Counted from the first letter of the stretch, positions 25,184 to 34,028 are shown. The stretch: DNA of 64,000 bases from G963676095 sp963676095 (GCA_963676095.1 OY781040.1:6944001-7008000); one strand, 5' to 3'. The notes: generated by a model not told the origin, from the sequence alone. Made by a program: numbers and translations.

Positions 25184-26383
25184 ATGAGCAAAAATACCCG
25201 CAATAATATTACCGGGCTTTACCTGATCAAATTTGCAAAATGGTTTAACCTGGTGATGCCTGTTATGGTCGTTTTCTACCAGCGTAACGGGCTGGATATG
25301 CAGAGCATCTTTTGGCTGAAGTCGGTTTATTCGTCGGCAATCGTGATCATGGAGGTACCTTCCGGATACATGGCCGATATTTGGGGTAGAAAGAGGACTT
25401 TACTGCTTGGTGGAATTCTAGGTGCAGCAGGATTTGCGCTATATAGTTTTTCATACGGGTTCTGGGCTTTTGCCGTTGCCGAGGTGGTCTTGGGAGTCGG
25501 CCAAAGTTTCATATCAGGGGCTGACACGGCCATGCTTTACGATACGCTTAAAGCTGCCAACAGGGAAAAAGAGTACATCAAACAGGAAGGCTGGATAACT
25601 TCAACAGGGAACTTCTCTGAAGCTATTGCCGGGGTATGCGGAGGACTATTGGCTGCTTTAAGCCTGAGGATGCCATTCTATTTTCAGTTCGCCGTGGCTT
25701 CGACTGCTATTCCCGGAACTCTCCTATTAAAAGAACCCAAAATCCAGTCAACCGAACTCACGAAAAGTTTCCGCACGACACTGCTCACTATAAAAGAGAC
25801 ATTTTATCATACAAAGCTAAGGGCCGCCCTTCTTGTAGCTTCTTTTACAGGTACAGCCTCCCTCACATTTGCATGGTTTGTGCAGCCTTACTTTCAGGAA
25901 GCCGGGCTTCCGCTTTCTCTTTTCGGGATTATGTGGACCTTGCTAAACCTCACGGTAGGTGTTTCCTCCATCTTTTCATTCAAGGTCGAACGCCGGCTCG
26001 GGGGCAAAAATACGTTGATGTTTATTGTTGCCGGTCTCAGTCTTGGGTATTTTCTTTCAGCTTGGAAAATTAGCTTTGCCGGGATTTCAGCCTTATTTGG
26101 GTTTTATGTCGTAAGAGGTATCGCCCATCCTATCCTGAAGGATTACATCAACCAATATACTAAATCCGAAGTACGCGCAACGATTCTCTCGTTGAGGGAT
26201 CTACTGATCAGGATAAATTTTGCAATTATCGGCCCCTTTCTTGGATATTTCACAGACCACTACAGTCTGAGGACGGCCCTGATTATTGCCGGAATAAGTT
26301 ATCTTGTTACAACTGTAGCAGGAGCAATACCTCTTCTTGATATAAAGACTAAACGGTCAGCCGAAGGCCGTCATAAGCCATAA
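25184..26383 (+). CDS. MFS transporter
   Basis: A 399-aa, about 12-helix inner-membrane protein. I start at the ATG at 25184 (MSKNTRNNITGLYLIKFAKW), which lies just after the -7 box; the longer frame would run through the promoter. MFS motif A between TM2 and TM3 reads GYMADIWGRKRTLLLG. The Y-L-x-K-F-x-K-W-F start and VPSGYMAD are typical of a Bacteroidota/Firmicutes MFS group without known substrate. Its last 35 bp overlap the convergent PhnP-like gene. Confidence 0.87.
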   Translation: MSKNTRNNITGLYLIKFAKWFNLVMPVMVVFYQRNGLDMQSIFWLKSVYSSAIVIMEVPSGYMADIWGRKRTLLLGGILGAAGFALYSFSYGFWAFAVAEVVLGVGQSFISGADTAMLYDTLKAANREKEYIKQEGWITSTGNFSEAIAGVCGGLLAALSLRMPFYFQFAVASTAIPGTLLLKEPKIQSTELTKSFRTTLLTIKETFYHTKLRAALLVASFTGTASLTFAWFVQPYFQEAGLPLSLFGIMWTLLNLTVGVSSIFSFKVERRLGGKNTLMFIVAGLSLGYFLSAWKISFAGISALFGFYVVRGIAHPILKDYINQYTKSEVRATILSLRDLLIRINFAIIGPFLGYFTDHYSLRTALIIAGISYLVTTVAGAIPLLDIKTKRSAEGRHKP

Positions 26384-27110
26384 ATACATTTTCAGGAAGC
26401 TGCTTTTGCACTTCTTCATGCAGCCCCATCAAATGGGAAATATGGGTAAGATAGGCCATCCGTGGCTTTACTTCTTCAATTAGGCGGAGGGCTTCGTCCA
26501 GATTAAAATGAGAGATATGCTTTTCGATCCGGAGAGCATTCACGATCAGCACATCAAGGCCTAAAAGCTTTTCTTTTTCTTCGTCTCCAATAGTCTTTAT
26601 ATCTGTCAGATAAGCCAGTTTACCGAAACGGAAGCCAAAAACAGGTAATTTATAATGAAAACCACGGACCGGGATTACTTCCACCTCGTCTATGAAAAAT
26701 GGTTTATTCTCGATCTGGTGAAGGTTCATCTGGGGGATACCTGGATATTTCTTTTTGGAAAAGACATAATTGAATACCCGTTTTATCGATTCGATAACGC
26801 GCTCTTCCGCATATATATCTGTCGGATGTCCCTGTACCCAGTTAAATGCCCGGATATCATCGAGCCCGAAAAGATGATCGGTATGCTCATGTGTCAATAA
26901 AATTGCATCAAGCCGGCGTAACCCGATCCTGAGCATCTGCTGCCTGAAATCAGGGCCCGCATCAATGACCAGTTTTAAACCACCAACCTCTATAAACGCA
27001 GATGTACGCAAGCGTTTATCTTTTTCATCCCGGGAAAGGCAAACAGGACAATCACAGGCCACCACCGGCACACCCTGGGAAGTCCCCGTACCCAAAAACT
27101 CTATATTCAT
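26349..27110 (-). CDS. MBL-fold metal-dependent hydrolase (PhnP-like)
   Basis: A 253-aa protein. I start at MNIEFLGTGTSQGVPVVACD (27110), the family's canonical N-terminus; upstream codons add only an unrelated hydrophobic stretch. Metal motif THEHTDHLFGLDDIRA (H-x-H-x-D-H), Asp in VIDAGPDFRQQ, YLTDIKTI and the final histidine in YLTHISHLMG, with the CDCPVC cysteine pair near the start, all as in PhnP-type phosphodiesterases and lipoate-synthase-associated homologues. Its 3' end overlaps the MFS gene by 35 bp on the opposite strand. Confidence 0.88.
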   Translation of the reverse strand: MNIEFLGTGTSQGVPVVACDCPVCLSRDEKDKRLRTSAFIEVGGLKLVIDAGPDFRQQMLRIGLRRLDAILLTHEHTDHLFGLDDIRAFNWVQGHPTDIYAEERVIESIKRVFNYVFSKKKYPGIPQMNLHQIENKPFFIDEVEVIPVRGFHYKLPVFGFRFGKLAYLTDIKTIGDEEKEKLLGLDVLIVNALRIEKHISHFNLDEALRLIEEVKPRMAYLTHISHLMGLHEEVQKQLPENVFMAYDGLRLTV

Positions 27111-27376
27111 GTGCAGCTCATTCATGCAGTACAGCAAAACTACAAAAAATAAGGCCTTTTTGTTCAATAGCGAACTTATAAATCCTTTCACCCTGCTTTT
27201 CAGTTGATACAGGTATGTTTGCCTGGATTGACCGACTTTAGATCATTCGAAAAATTCTGACTGTTTTTACCACAGTTGATGAGGGGAACAGATAGATTTT
27301 CCCACTACCTCTTTTGATGACGAGGTAATTTAGAAGAAAATCGAGGGTTAATCCGGGTTAACAAAGCAGAATTAAT

Positions 27377-27384
27377 TATTTTTG
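27377..27384 (+). promoter_or_regulatory. Bacteroidetes-type -7 box for the RsmI-like gene
   Basis: TATTTTTG (TAnnTTTG) 13 bases before the ATG at 27398. Confidence 0.5.
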
Positions 27385-27397
27385 AAAAAAATTTCAG

Positions 27398-28099
27398 ATG
27401 GCCAATTTGTACCTAATCCCGGTTACTTTAGGAGAAAGCGACCTGCAACTTGTTATCCCGGCAAGTCAACATGATATTATCCTTTCCATATCGTATTTTA
27501 TCGTAGAAAATATCAGGACAGCCCGCCGTTTTCTGAAAAGGACAGATCCCTGCATTGATATCGACCAGTTACATTTTTACGAGCTGAATAAACATTCAGA
27601 TAAAAGCCGGATCAGCAGTTACCTCGAACCCGTAAAACAAGGATTTCATGTTGGTATCATGTCGGAAGCAGGATGCCCGGGGGTGGCAGATCCCGGAGCT
27701 GAAGTAGTGCGAATAGCCCATGAAATGGGAATAAAAGTTATTCCCCTGGTCGGACCTTCTTCAATTATCATGGCAATGATGTCTTCCGGAATGAACGGAC
27801 AAAACTTTGCCTTTAACGGTTACCTGCCTGTAAAAAAAGATGAAAAAAACAGACGGATCCAATTCCTCGAAAAAAGAATATATGCTGAAAACCAGAGCCA
27901 GCTTTTTATAGAAGCCCCGTACCGGAACATGCAGCTATTAGATGACCTGCTTTCCAATTGCCAGCCACAAACTCGGTTATGCATTGCCTGTGATATCACG
28001 CTCGAAACAGAATTTATCCAAACAAAAACGATTGCTGCATGGCAAAAATCAAAACCGGATATACAAAAACGCCCGGCAATATTTGTCCTGGGAAGGTAA
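27398..28099 (+). CDS. RsmI-like SAM-dependent methyltransferase (tetrapyrrole-methylase fold)
   Basis: A 233-aa protein. LYLIPVTLGES at the start, GIMSEAGCPGVADPG (the RsmI-type GxPxISDPG loop), VIPLVGPSSIIMAMMSSG and FNGYLPVKKDEK match the family that 2'-O-methylates C1402 of 16S rRNA. It is shorter than classical RsmI (about 280 aa) and has divergent N-terminal sequence; Bacteroidota often have this second paralogue, so the rRNA target is not certain. A -7 box lies just upstream. Confidence 0.85.
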   Translation: MANLYLIPVTLGESDLQLVIPASQHDIILSISYFIVENIRTARRFLKRTDPCIDIDQLHFYELNKHSDKSRISSYLEPVKQGFHVGIMSEAGCPGVADPGAEVVRIAHEMGIKVIPLVGPSSIIMAMMSSGMNGQNFAFNGYLPVKKDEKNRRIQFLEKRIYAENQSQLFIEAPYRNMQLLDDLLSNCQPQTRLCIACDITLETEFIQTKTIAAWQKSKPDIQKRPAIFVLGR

Positions 28100-28297
28100 A
28101 TAGTATTTAAACAAATTAACAGAGACAGTGACACTTGCTTTAAGCGAATGTGAAGGCGTCATAATAATGCAAGGATCATGATTTCTTCAGAAATCTTTTT
28201 AACAATAAATTTTTCAACATTACACGTATAATCGAAATGAGTTATACGTATAACTTTTCACAGGAACAGGCAAGCACAATTTTGATCTCCGGCATAC
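28100..28297. other. Intergenic stretch preceding the IS630 remnant
   Basis: No gene recognised. It contains a perfect 14-bp palindrome GTTATACGTATAAC (28241-28254), partly echoed by ACACGTATAAT at 28222-28232, and a 27-codon frame starting inside it (MSYTYNFSQEQAS). The palindrome could be an operator of a lost gene. Confidence 0.35.
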
Positions 28298-28380
28298 GGA
28301 GCCGAAATTCAACTAAATTATGAAAGATATCATTATCCAGATGTGATGGTTCAAAAAAGAATACAAGCCGTTTATATGAA
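28297..28380 (+). pseudogene. Truncated IS630 transposase fragment
   Basis: The plus strand encodes GAEIQLNYERYHYPDVMVQK followed by RIQAVYMK, nearly identical to residues 8-36 of the complete IS630 transposase at 21242-22294. Differences are a 3-base in-frame deletion (loss of one Arg codon) and a few substitutions. There are no upstream codons, no terminal repeat, and the homology ends exactly where a direct repeat begins at 28381. Confidence 0.85.
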
Positions 28381-28593
28381 GTCCTCGTTCTCGATGTCTT
28401 CTACCAATTCTTTTATTCAATCATTCACTAATTCACTAATTCGCTAGTTCACCAGTTCGGAATTCTCCTCCCATTAGGCGACATAAAAGATAGTTAACTG
28501 GTCCTCGTTCTCGATGTCTTCTACCAATTCTTTTATTCAATCATTCACTAATTCACTAATTCGCTAGTTCACCAGTTCGGAATTCTCCTCCCA
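28381..28593. repeat. Direct repeat: 93-bp unit twice, 120-bp period
   Basis: Bases 28381-28473 are repeated identically at 28501-28593 (GTCCTCGTTCTCGATGTC through GAATTCTCCTCCCA), separated by a 27-base spacer. Within the unit are short ATTCACTAATTC iterations. The second copy is followed by CCAACAGCGCAGC, a motif that recurs at 54409 and 54554. Confidence 0.93.
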
Positions 28594-28674
28594 ACAGCGC
28601 AGCTAACAATCAAACCAAACATCTACTGCTTCCAGCCAGTCAATCCGGGCTATTCGTTACAATTATCTGTTGGC

Positions 28675-29733
28675 TCAGCTGTTCAGCACCATCCTGTATT
28701 CGTGTTCAAAATTGGGGGTGAACACATTGTCTCCGATATTCTTTTCAATCTGCCCCCTGGTCCAGAATTTTCCTTCTGTAACCTCCTCCGAGTGCAGTTG
28801 AATGCCTTGGTAATCCCGTGTAATAAAGACGTAAACGAGTTCCTTTTCGACCGGGCTTTCCCAGACATATTCCCGGATAAACCGTGCGGAAAAATCCTTC
28901 AGTCCGATTTCTTCCCAGGCTTCCCGTTGAAGGGCTGTTTTTACATCTTCACCAAAAGATATATGCCCCCCAACTGCGGTGTCCCATTTTCCTGGCTGAA
29001 CCAGCTTATTCATCGGACGTTTTTGCAGATAGATGGCATTATTTTTATTCAACACATGTAAATGAACTACGGGATGAAGTAATTTTTGCCCGTTATGGCA
29101 AATTGAACGAGGAGCTTTACCTACAACTTTGCCAGACTCATCAACAACAGGTAATTGTTCTTCCAGCAAAAGTCTTTTGTTTATTATTTTCTGCCGATAA
29201 AATTCATACACGAAAATAACCCCGAACAAGATATAAAACAGCCCCCCACTGATAAAGGCCCAGGCAGCATCGGACATATAAAAAGCAGCATAAAAAATCA
29301 GGACTGTATGAATCAGAAACACATAAAACATGAGCATTATACTCTCTTTCATTTTTTTCATCTGATCGTCCGAAAGGCGGATATCCTTCATGTAACGCTG
29401 TCCCATCATGGCCACGACATTGACTTTTGAAAAAGCGGACATCGCCAGGACCGTGCACAGAATCAGCTCAACCAGCCCCGGTTTAAGTTTGAAAAAAATA
29501 TCATTGTCCAGGATGATGGATATTCCTCCGAGAACAACAAGCAAAAGGGTGTCGAATAAAACAAAACGGTCAAAACGTTTTTCACGGATACCAATCCATA
29601 GCAGCTCTCCTACCCCAATAGCAATAGCTGCGAAGAGCCCGGCTTTTGTACCCCAAATTTCATCGATCGCGATAAAAACAAAAAGAGGGATCAGACCTGG
29701 AAGCATTTTTTTTAAAAGATCTGAAAGTTGCAT
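28675..29733 (-). CDS. Membrane protein with YciB-like N-terminus fused to a NUDIX hydrolase
   Basis: A 352-aa protein. Residues 1-180 form about five or six membrane helices resembling the intracellular septation protein YciB/IspZ (LKKMLPGLIPLFVFIAID, FDTLLLVVLG, FYILFGVIFVYEFYRQ). Residues about 190-350 are a NUDIX domain: KLVQPGKWDTAVGGHISFGE and the box G-x5-E-x7-REAWEEIGL (256-278). The NUDIX part cleaves nucleoside-diphosphate-linked compounds, resembling isopentenyl-diphosphate isomerase/YfcD types. The fusion suggests a membrane-tethered hydrolase; substrate unknown. Confidence 0.85.
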   Translation of the reverse strand: MQLSDLLKKMLPGLIPLFVFIAIDEIWGTKAGLFAAIAIGVGELLWIGIREKRFDRFVLFDTLLLVVLGGISIILDNDIFFKLKPGLVELILCTVLAMSAFSKVNVVAMMGQRYMKDIRLSDDQMKKMKESIMLMFYVFLIHTVLIFYAAFYMSDAAWAFISGGLFYILFGVIFVYEFYRQKIINKRLLLEEQLPVVDESGKVVGKAPRSICHNGQKLLHPVVHLHVLNKNNAIYLQKRPMNKLVQPGKWDTAVGGHISFGEDVKTALQREAWEEIGLKDFSARFIREYVWESPVEKELVYVFITRDYQGIQLHSEEVTEGKFWTRGQIEKNIGDNVFTPNFEHEYRMVLNS

Positions 29734-29799
29734 AGTTTGAATACTAAGTTCCGGATGCAGGATAATTGATATTGAATACCGGAAATTTTTAATGACGAA

Positions 29800-30828
29800 T
29801 TAGCTTTCTTTCAGTTTTTCCAGATACTCAGGAAGCAGGTTCCTGAATTTCTCAAGCGTCTCCTGAAAAGAAAGATTAATCTCTCCACCTGCCGCATTAC
29901 GATGGCCTCCCCCGTTAAAATGTTTGGAGGCAACTTCATTTACGGCAAATCTTCCTTTAGAACGAAAAGATGCCTTAACATGGTCGTTCTTTTCCGTAAA
30001 CAAAACACTGAAGTGGATCCCCTTTATTGATAGCGGATAATTAACAAAACCTTCATTATCTCCGGATACAAAATTAAAACGTTGTTGCACCTCTTTTGAT
30101 AAGTACAACATAGCCGTATGATATTCCGGGTAAACTTCCATACATTCGTTCAGGCAATATCCCAGCAAACGCATCCTGTCGGCAGAATAATTGTCGAATA
30201 CATTCCCGTGAATCTCTTCGGGATCGATCTGGTAGGTAAGTAATTCACTGACTGTCTGAAATGTTTGCGGATCCGAGACATTATAATCAAAAGATCCGGT
30301 GTCGGTCATTATTCCGCAGAAAAAGCATTCGGCAATGCTCTTATCCATATACTGTTGGTATCCCATTTCCTTAACCACATGGAAGGCCAGTTCTGCGGTG
30401 GAAGAACAGTCGGGACGGGATATCGTCAATTCCGTACATCCCTGGGGAAAAGGATGATGATCAATCAGCATGCTGGCCCCCTTAAAATTCTCAACCAGGC
30501 TTTTCATCTCACCCGCTCTGGAAAGATGATTAAAATCCATACAGATAATCATCCCGGCTTCATTTATCAAAGCTTCAGCCCTTTTTTTCGAAGTCGTGTA
30601 AATAACGATATCGTTAGCCCCCCTCATCCATTTGTAATAATCAGGAAAGTGATTGGGAGAAATAACAGAGACATCTCTCCCAGCATTTTTAAGTATCCCG
30701 GCAAAGCCCAATACCGAACCAATGGCATCGCCATCTGCATTTATATGAGGGATAATCACGAGCGGGGAGCTAACCTGTTCCAATTTTGCAAGGAATATTG
30801 TAATCGTTTCTTTATCAATCTGTTTCAA
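29800..30828 (-). CDS. nrnA: DHH/DHHA1 phosphoesterase, NrnA-type (nanoRNase / pAp phosphatase)
   Basis: A 342-aa cytosolic enzyme. The DHH domain shows HINADGDAIGS (28-38), a D-F-N-H segment (about 98-101) and LIDHHPFP (DHH at 123-125); the DHHA1 domain ends with HFNGGGHRNAAGG (about 300-312). NrnA degrades short oligoribonucleotides 3'-5' and dephosphorylates pAp. Length fits the family. A -7 box lies 25 bases upstream. No close operon partner. Confidence 0.88.
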   Translation of the reverse strand: MKQIDKETITIFLAKLEQVSSPLVIIPHINADGDAIGSVLGFAGILKNAGRDVSVISPNHFPDYYKWMRGANDIVIYTTSKKRAEALINEAGMIICMDFNHLSRAGEMKSLVENFKGASMLIDHHPFPQGCTELTISRPDCSSTAELAFHVVKEMGYQQYMDKSIAECFFCGIMTDTGSFDYNVSDPQTFQTVSELLTYQIDPEEIHGNVFDNYSADRMRLLGYCLNECMEVYPEYHTAMLYLSKEVQQRFNFVSGDNEGFVNYPLSIKGIHFSVLFTEKNDHVKASFRSKGRFAVNEVASKHFNGGGHRNAAGGEINLSFQETLEKFRNLLPEYLEKLKES

Positions 30829-31142
30829 ATCATGTATTTTTAAAAGAAACTACAAATATAAAAATAATGCTCCCCGAAACTGATTTCATCAGAAAAAAAG
30901 TTAGTCCGGTTACTATTATCAGGCGCGCTCTGAAGGAATTTACATGTCAGGCCAAAAGTTCTTATTGCTTACAGTTACCACATGAAAATCACCACGATAA
31001 TCAGACACACATAAGAGATGCTTGGCCTTTGCAGTTTATTTCCGGTACTGCTCCTTAAAAAAAATTATTCACACAATATGCTTGTTTCCTTAAATTTTTT
31101 TTAAATTCGTTTTAAATCATTAATAACCTAAAAAAACTAATT
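30829..31142. other. Divergent intergenic region between nrnA and ndk
   Basis: 314 bp with promoters for both neighbours. A minus-strand -7 box CAAATATA (30853-30860; TATATTTG) serves nrnA. A 63-codon plus-strand frame from 30867 (MLPETDFIRKK) has no recognised similarity and I do not call it. Confidence 0.45.
30853..30860 (-). promoter_or_regulatory. Bacteroidetes-type -7 box for nrnA
   Basis: Reads TATATTTG (TAnnTTTG) on the minus strand, 25 bases before the start codon at 30828. Confidence 0.5.
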
Positions 31143-31592
31143 ATGCCTGGTAAACAAACATTTACCATGATAAAGCCTGTTGCTGTGCAAAAAAATTTTG
31201 CAGGGGCAATCCTTCGTAAAATCAATGAAGCCGGTTTTGTCATAAAAGCACTTAAGCTAACACAAATGACAAAACAGCAAGCCGGTGAGTTTTACAGCGT
31301 TCATAAGGGGAAACCTTTTTATGAAGGGCTTATCGATTTTATGAGCTGTGGACCGGTCATTGCAGCAATCCTTGAAAAGGAAAATGCCGTTGCTGATTTC
31401 AGGCATCTGATCGGTGCTACAGATCCGATCGAAGCAGAAGAAGGGACGATCCGGAAATTATTTGCTGAATCGAAAAGCCACAACGCCATTCATGGATCAG
31501 ACAGTGATGAAAACGCAATCATAGAATCGGACTTCTTTTTTTCCAAAACTGAACGGTTCGGATCAGTTGAAATAACCGGAGACAGTCATTAA
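31143..31592 (+). CDS. ndk: Nucleoside diphosphate kinase
   Basis: A 149-aa enzyme that moves the gamma-phosphate from NTPs to NDPs through a phosphohistidine. It begins TFTMIKPVAVQKNFAGAIL, has DFMSCGPVIAAILEKENAV, HLIGATDPIEAEEGTIR and the active-site NAIHGSDSDENA with phosphoacceptor His117. All catalytic residues and the length match hexameric/tetrameric bacterial NDKs. It is monocistronic here, with a short hairpin GCCGG-ACTT-CCGGC about 20 bp after the stop. Confidence 0.96.
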   Translation: MPGKQTFTMIKPVAVQKNFAGAILRKINEAGFVIKALKLTQMTKQQAGEFYSVHKGKPFYEGLIDFMSCGPVIAAILEKENAVADFRHLIGATDPIEAEEGTIRKLFAESKSHNAIHGSDSDENAIIESDFFFSKTERFGSVEITGDSH

Positions 31593-31715
31593 GCACAATA
31601 TGGCTCTCTGCCGGACTTCCGGCTAGAAACACCAATTAAAAACAGGGTGACGCCAACGTATCCTGAAAGGGGGCATAATATGTCTATGAAAAATCGGGAC
31701 ATGTAAATCTGTTCA

Positions 31716-32006
31716 TTATCTGAAAATAATCTGATGTACGATTTCCTGTCCTGATTTTTCATTAAGACGCTTACGAATTTCTTCCTTCATCATCATTAGT
31801 TCATTGCGGACAACAGGAGATTTCATCTTCACAAACAAGGTGCCGTTGTTCATCCTAAGGCTCTCTGTATATAATGCCACTGTTTTTCCTAAAGCTTCTT
31901 CCCACGAAGAGATAATATCTACTTCGTCAAGCTTTTTCCGAAGATTATTCTCTTCGATATAGCTACGCAGGATCTCGCTAAGTTTTTCCGTATTACTTTT
32001 CCTCAT
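31716..32006 (-). CDS. DUF721 protein (DciA-like), downstream of recF
   Basis: A 96-aa protein. KLDEVDIISSWEEALGKTVA, LRMNNGTLFVKMKSPVVRNE and LMMMKEEIRKRLNE follow the DUF721 family, whose characterised member DciA loads the replicative helicase in bacteria lacking DnaC. It overlaps the end of recF by 14 bp, so the two are translated from one message; a replication/repair context supports the call. Confidence 0.85.
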   Translation of the reverse strand: MRKSNTEKLSEILRSYIEENNLRKKLDEVDIISSWEEALGKTVALYTESLRMNNGTLFVKMKSPVVRNELMMMKEEIRKRLNEKSGQEIVHQIIFR

Positions 32007-33111
32007 GATCTGTCTCCTTTACTGTACCATTATTAACCTGAAAAATTTTTGATCCGGCAGAAATTTCCCGGATTATCCGGTCCAGGTGTTCACGGTTGGT
32101 ATCCGTAATAAAAATCTGTCCAAAGTGATCGTCAGCGACAAGTTTCACAATCTGTTCCACCCGGTGTTTATCGAGCTTGTCAAAGATATCGTCGAGCAAA
32201 AGAATTGGGGTTAAACCCGACATTTCCTTAATAAAGTCGAATTGAGAAAGCTTCAATGCCACCAGGTAAGTTTTTTTTTGGCCCTGCGAACCCAATTTCT
32301 TGATTGGATAATCGCCCAGATTAAACAGGATGTCGTCCTTGTGAACGCCTACTGACGTAAACAGAAGGACCCTGTCCTTTTGCTGGTTCTCTCTCAGCAA
32401 AGCGGAAAATTCCCCTTCATACAACTGCGATTTATGAATCATCCCGATCTGTTCGGAGCCCAATGATATAAATTCATAATATTTTTGAAAAACAGGCTGG
32501 AGCCTTTTTATATAATCCATGCGTTTTTCATGGATCTGAAGCCCATATCTCACTAACTGGTCATCCCATACCTCCAGCATATCCTCCCTGAAAAAATGTT
32601 CGGAGGCAAACTGTTTCAGAAGCTTATTCCGCTGCTCAAGTGCCCTGTTATAACGGATTAGCTGGTCAAGATAAACCCTGTCATATTGTGAGATTAAAAC
32701 ATCCAAAAATTTCCGGCGCTCCTCGCTACCTCCCATGATCAGGTCAATATCTGAAGGAGTAACAACAATCAACGGGAGTAACCCGATATGCTCCGACAAC
32801 CGGCGGTATTCTTTTTTATTTCTCCTGAAATACTTTTTCCCGCCAGATTTTAAACCGCAGGAAATAAACTCTTCCTGATCGAAGCGATGAAACTGCCCCT
32901 GAATAACAAAAAAATCTTCTTCGTGACGAATGCTCATACTATCCGCCGGGTTTAAGAAGCTCTTGCAAAACGACAGGTAGTAAATCGCATCCATCAAGTT
33001 GGTTTTCCCAGCCCCATTGTTTCCAATAAAACAGTTCAAATCGGGAGAGAACAATAAATCAACCTCTTCCAGGTTTTTAAAATTGACCAGGGATAAATGT
33101 TCAAGATACAT
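31993..33111 (-). CDS. recF: DNA replication and repair protein RecF
   Basis: A 372-aa SMC-like ATPase that, with RecO/RecR, loads RecA at gaps. It starts MYLEHLSLVNFKNL, has Walker A GNNGAGKTN (30-38), the ABC signature KLGSQGQKKTYLVALKLSQ and Walker B PILLLDDIFDKLD with the D-loop, then QIFITDTN. Length and motif order are exactly those of RecF. A minus-strand -7 box lies 20 bases upstream. Its 3' end overlaps the DUF721 gene. Confidence 0.96.
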   Translation of the reverse strand: MYLEHLSLVNFKNLEEVDLLFSPDLNCFIGNNGAGKTNLMDAIYYLSFCKSFLNPADSMSIRHEEDFFVIQGQFHRFDQEEFISCGLKSGGKKYFRRNKKEYRRLSEHIGLLPLIVVTPSDIDLIMGGSEERRKFLDVLISQYDRVYLDQLIRYNRALEQRNKLLKQFASEHFFREDMLEVWDDQLVRYGLQIHEKRMDYIKRLQPVFQKYYEFISLGSEQIGMIHKSQLYEGEFSALLRENQQKDRVLLFTSVGVHKDDILFNLGDYPIKKLGSQGQKKTYLVALKLSQFDFIKEMSGLTPILLLDDIFDKLDKHRVEQIVKLVADDHFGQIFITDTNREHLDRIIREISAGSKIFQVNNGTVKETDHEEK

Positions 33112-33130
33112 GAAACAAGCTTTATACAGG

Positions 33131-33138
33131 CAAAGCTA
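33131..33138 (-). promoter_or_regulatory. Bacteroidetes-type -7 box for recF
   Basis: Reads TAGCTTTG (TAnnTTTG) on the minus strand, 20 bases before the ATG at 33111. Confidence 0.45.
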
Positions 33139-33278
33139 ATAAAATCCGGTTAATTTTAAGAATCAACGTGGCCCGGCATCCAGACAATCTACAGGCATCA
33201 ACGGGACATTATTTTATGATGTGTTGCTTAATAGTTAATTTTATAAAGCATTTGTAGTTTTCGTTTTGTAAAAAACTC

Positions 33279-33286
33279 TATTTTTG
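33279..33286 (+). promoter_or_regulatory. Bacteroidetes-type -7 box for the TPR protein gene
   Basis: TATTTTTG, 30 bases before the ATG at 33316, divergent from the recF promoter. Confidence 0.5.
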
Positions 33287-33315
33287 CGTCACAATTTGGC
33301 ATAACCTTAATTAAA

Positions 33316-34008
33316 ATGGCAAAAGATAAAGACCTAAAGAAAGAAGAGAACCTGTCTGAAGTTGAAAGTGCGTTGACCAAGACAGAGCAGTTTATTGAAA
33401 GAAACCAAAAAATATTAACCATCGTCATCGGGGCAATCGTGATAATCGTTGGAGGTTATCTCGGTTTTAAAAAGCTATACGTCCAGCCCAGGGAAAAAGA
33501 GGCCCAGTCGCAAATGTTCATGGCTGAACAATACTTTGAAAAGGACTCTTTCAACTTGGCTATCAATGGTGATGGAAACTATCTTGGATTTCTGGATATT
33601 ATGGATAATTACAGCATGACCAAAGCTGCCAACCTGGCAAAATATTATACAGGTATTTCTTATCTGCACTTGGGCCAGTTCAATGACGCCATTAAATATC
33701 TGAATGAATTTGAAACAGATGATATGTTGCTTGCGCCGGTTACAGAAGGAGCAAAGGGAGATGCATATTCTGAATTAAACGAAAAAAACAAAGCGCTTAG
33801 TGCATATGAAAAGGCTTACAGTTACAAGAATAATTTTACAACCCCTATATATCTGATGAAAGCAGGGTCGTTGCTTGAAGCAGAAGGAAAATTCGGGGAT
33901 GCGCTGGAAGCTTACAACGAGATCAAAAAAAGTTATCCTGAGTCAAACGAAGGAAGAACTATTGACAAGGATATTGCCAGGATCGAGGTTCTGGAAAAAA
34001 AGAAATAA
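33316..34008 (+). CDS. Single-pass membrane protein with TPR domain (YfgM-like)
   Basis: A 230-aa protein: charged cytosolic N-terminus (KDKDLKKEENLSEVE), one transmembrane helix (about 35-55: LTIVIGAIVIIVGGYLGF) and a periplasmic TPR domain (YTGISYLHLGQFNDAIKYL, GDAYSELNEKNKALSAYEKA, LEAEGKFGDALEAYNEIKK). This is the layout of YfgM, a SecYEG-associated chaperone adaptor; Bacteroidota homologues are generally annotated only as tetratricopeptide proteins. A terminator separates it from ribH. Confidence 0.85.
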   Translation: MAKDKDLKKEENLSEVESALTKTEQFIERNQKILTIVIGAIVIIVGGYLGFKKLYVQPREKEAQSQMFMAEQYFEKDSFNLAINGDGNYLGFLDIMDNYSMTKAANLAKYYTGISYLHLGQFNDAIKYLNEFETDDMLLAPVTEGAKGDAYSELNEKNKALSAYEKAYSYKNNFTTPIYLMKAGSLLEAEGKFGDALEAYNEIKKSYPESNEGRTIDKDIARIEVLEKKK

Positions 34009-34028
34009 AATAACCGTAAGATATTTGG

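Noticed and set aside
28381..28593. CRISPR-like array because of two identical units
   Set aside because: Only two copies, unit too long (93 bp), spacer of 27 bp only once, no cas genes nearby.
30867..31058. 63-codon plus-strand frame between nrnA and ndk
   Set aside because: Unrecognised, and it overlaps the expected promoter region of both genes.
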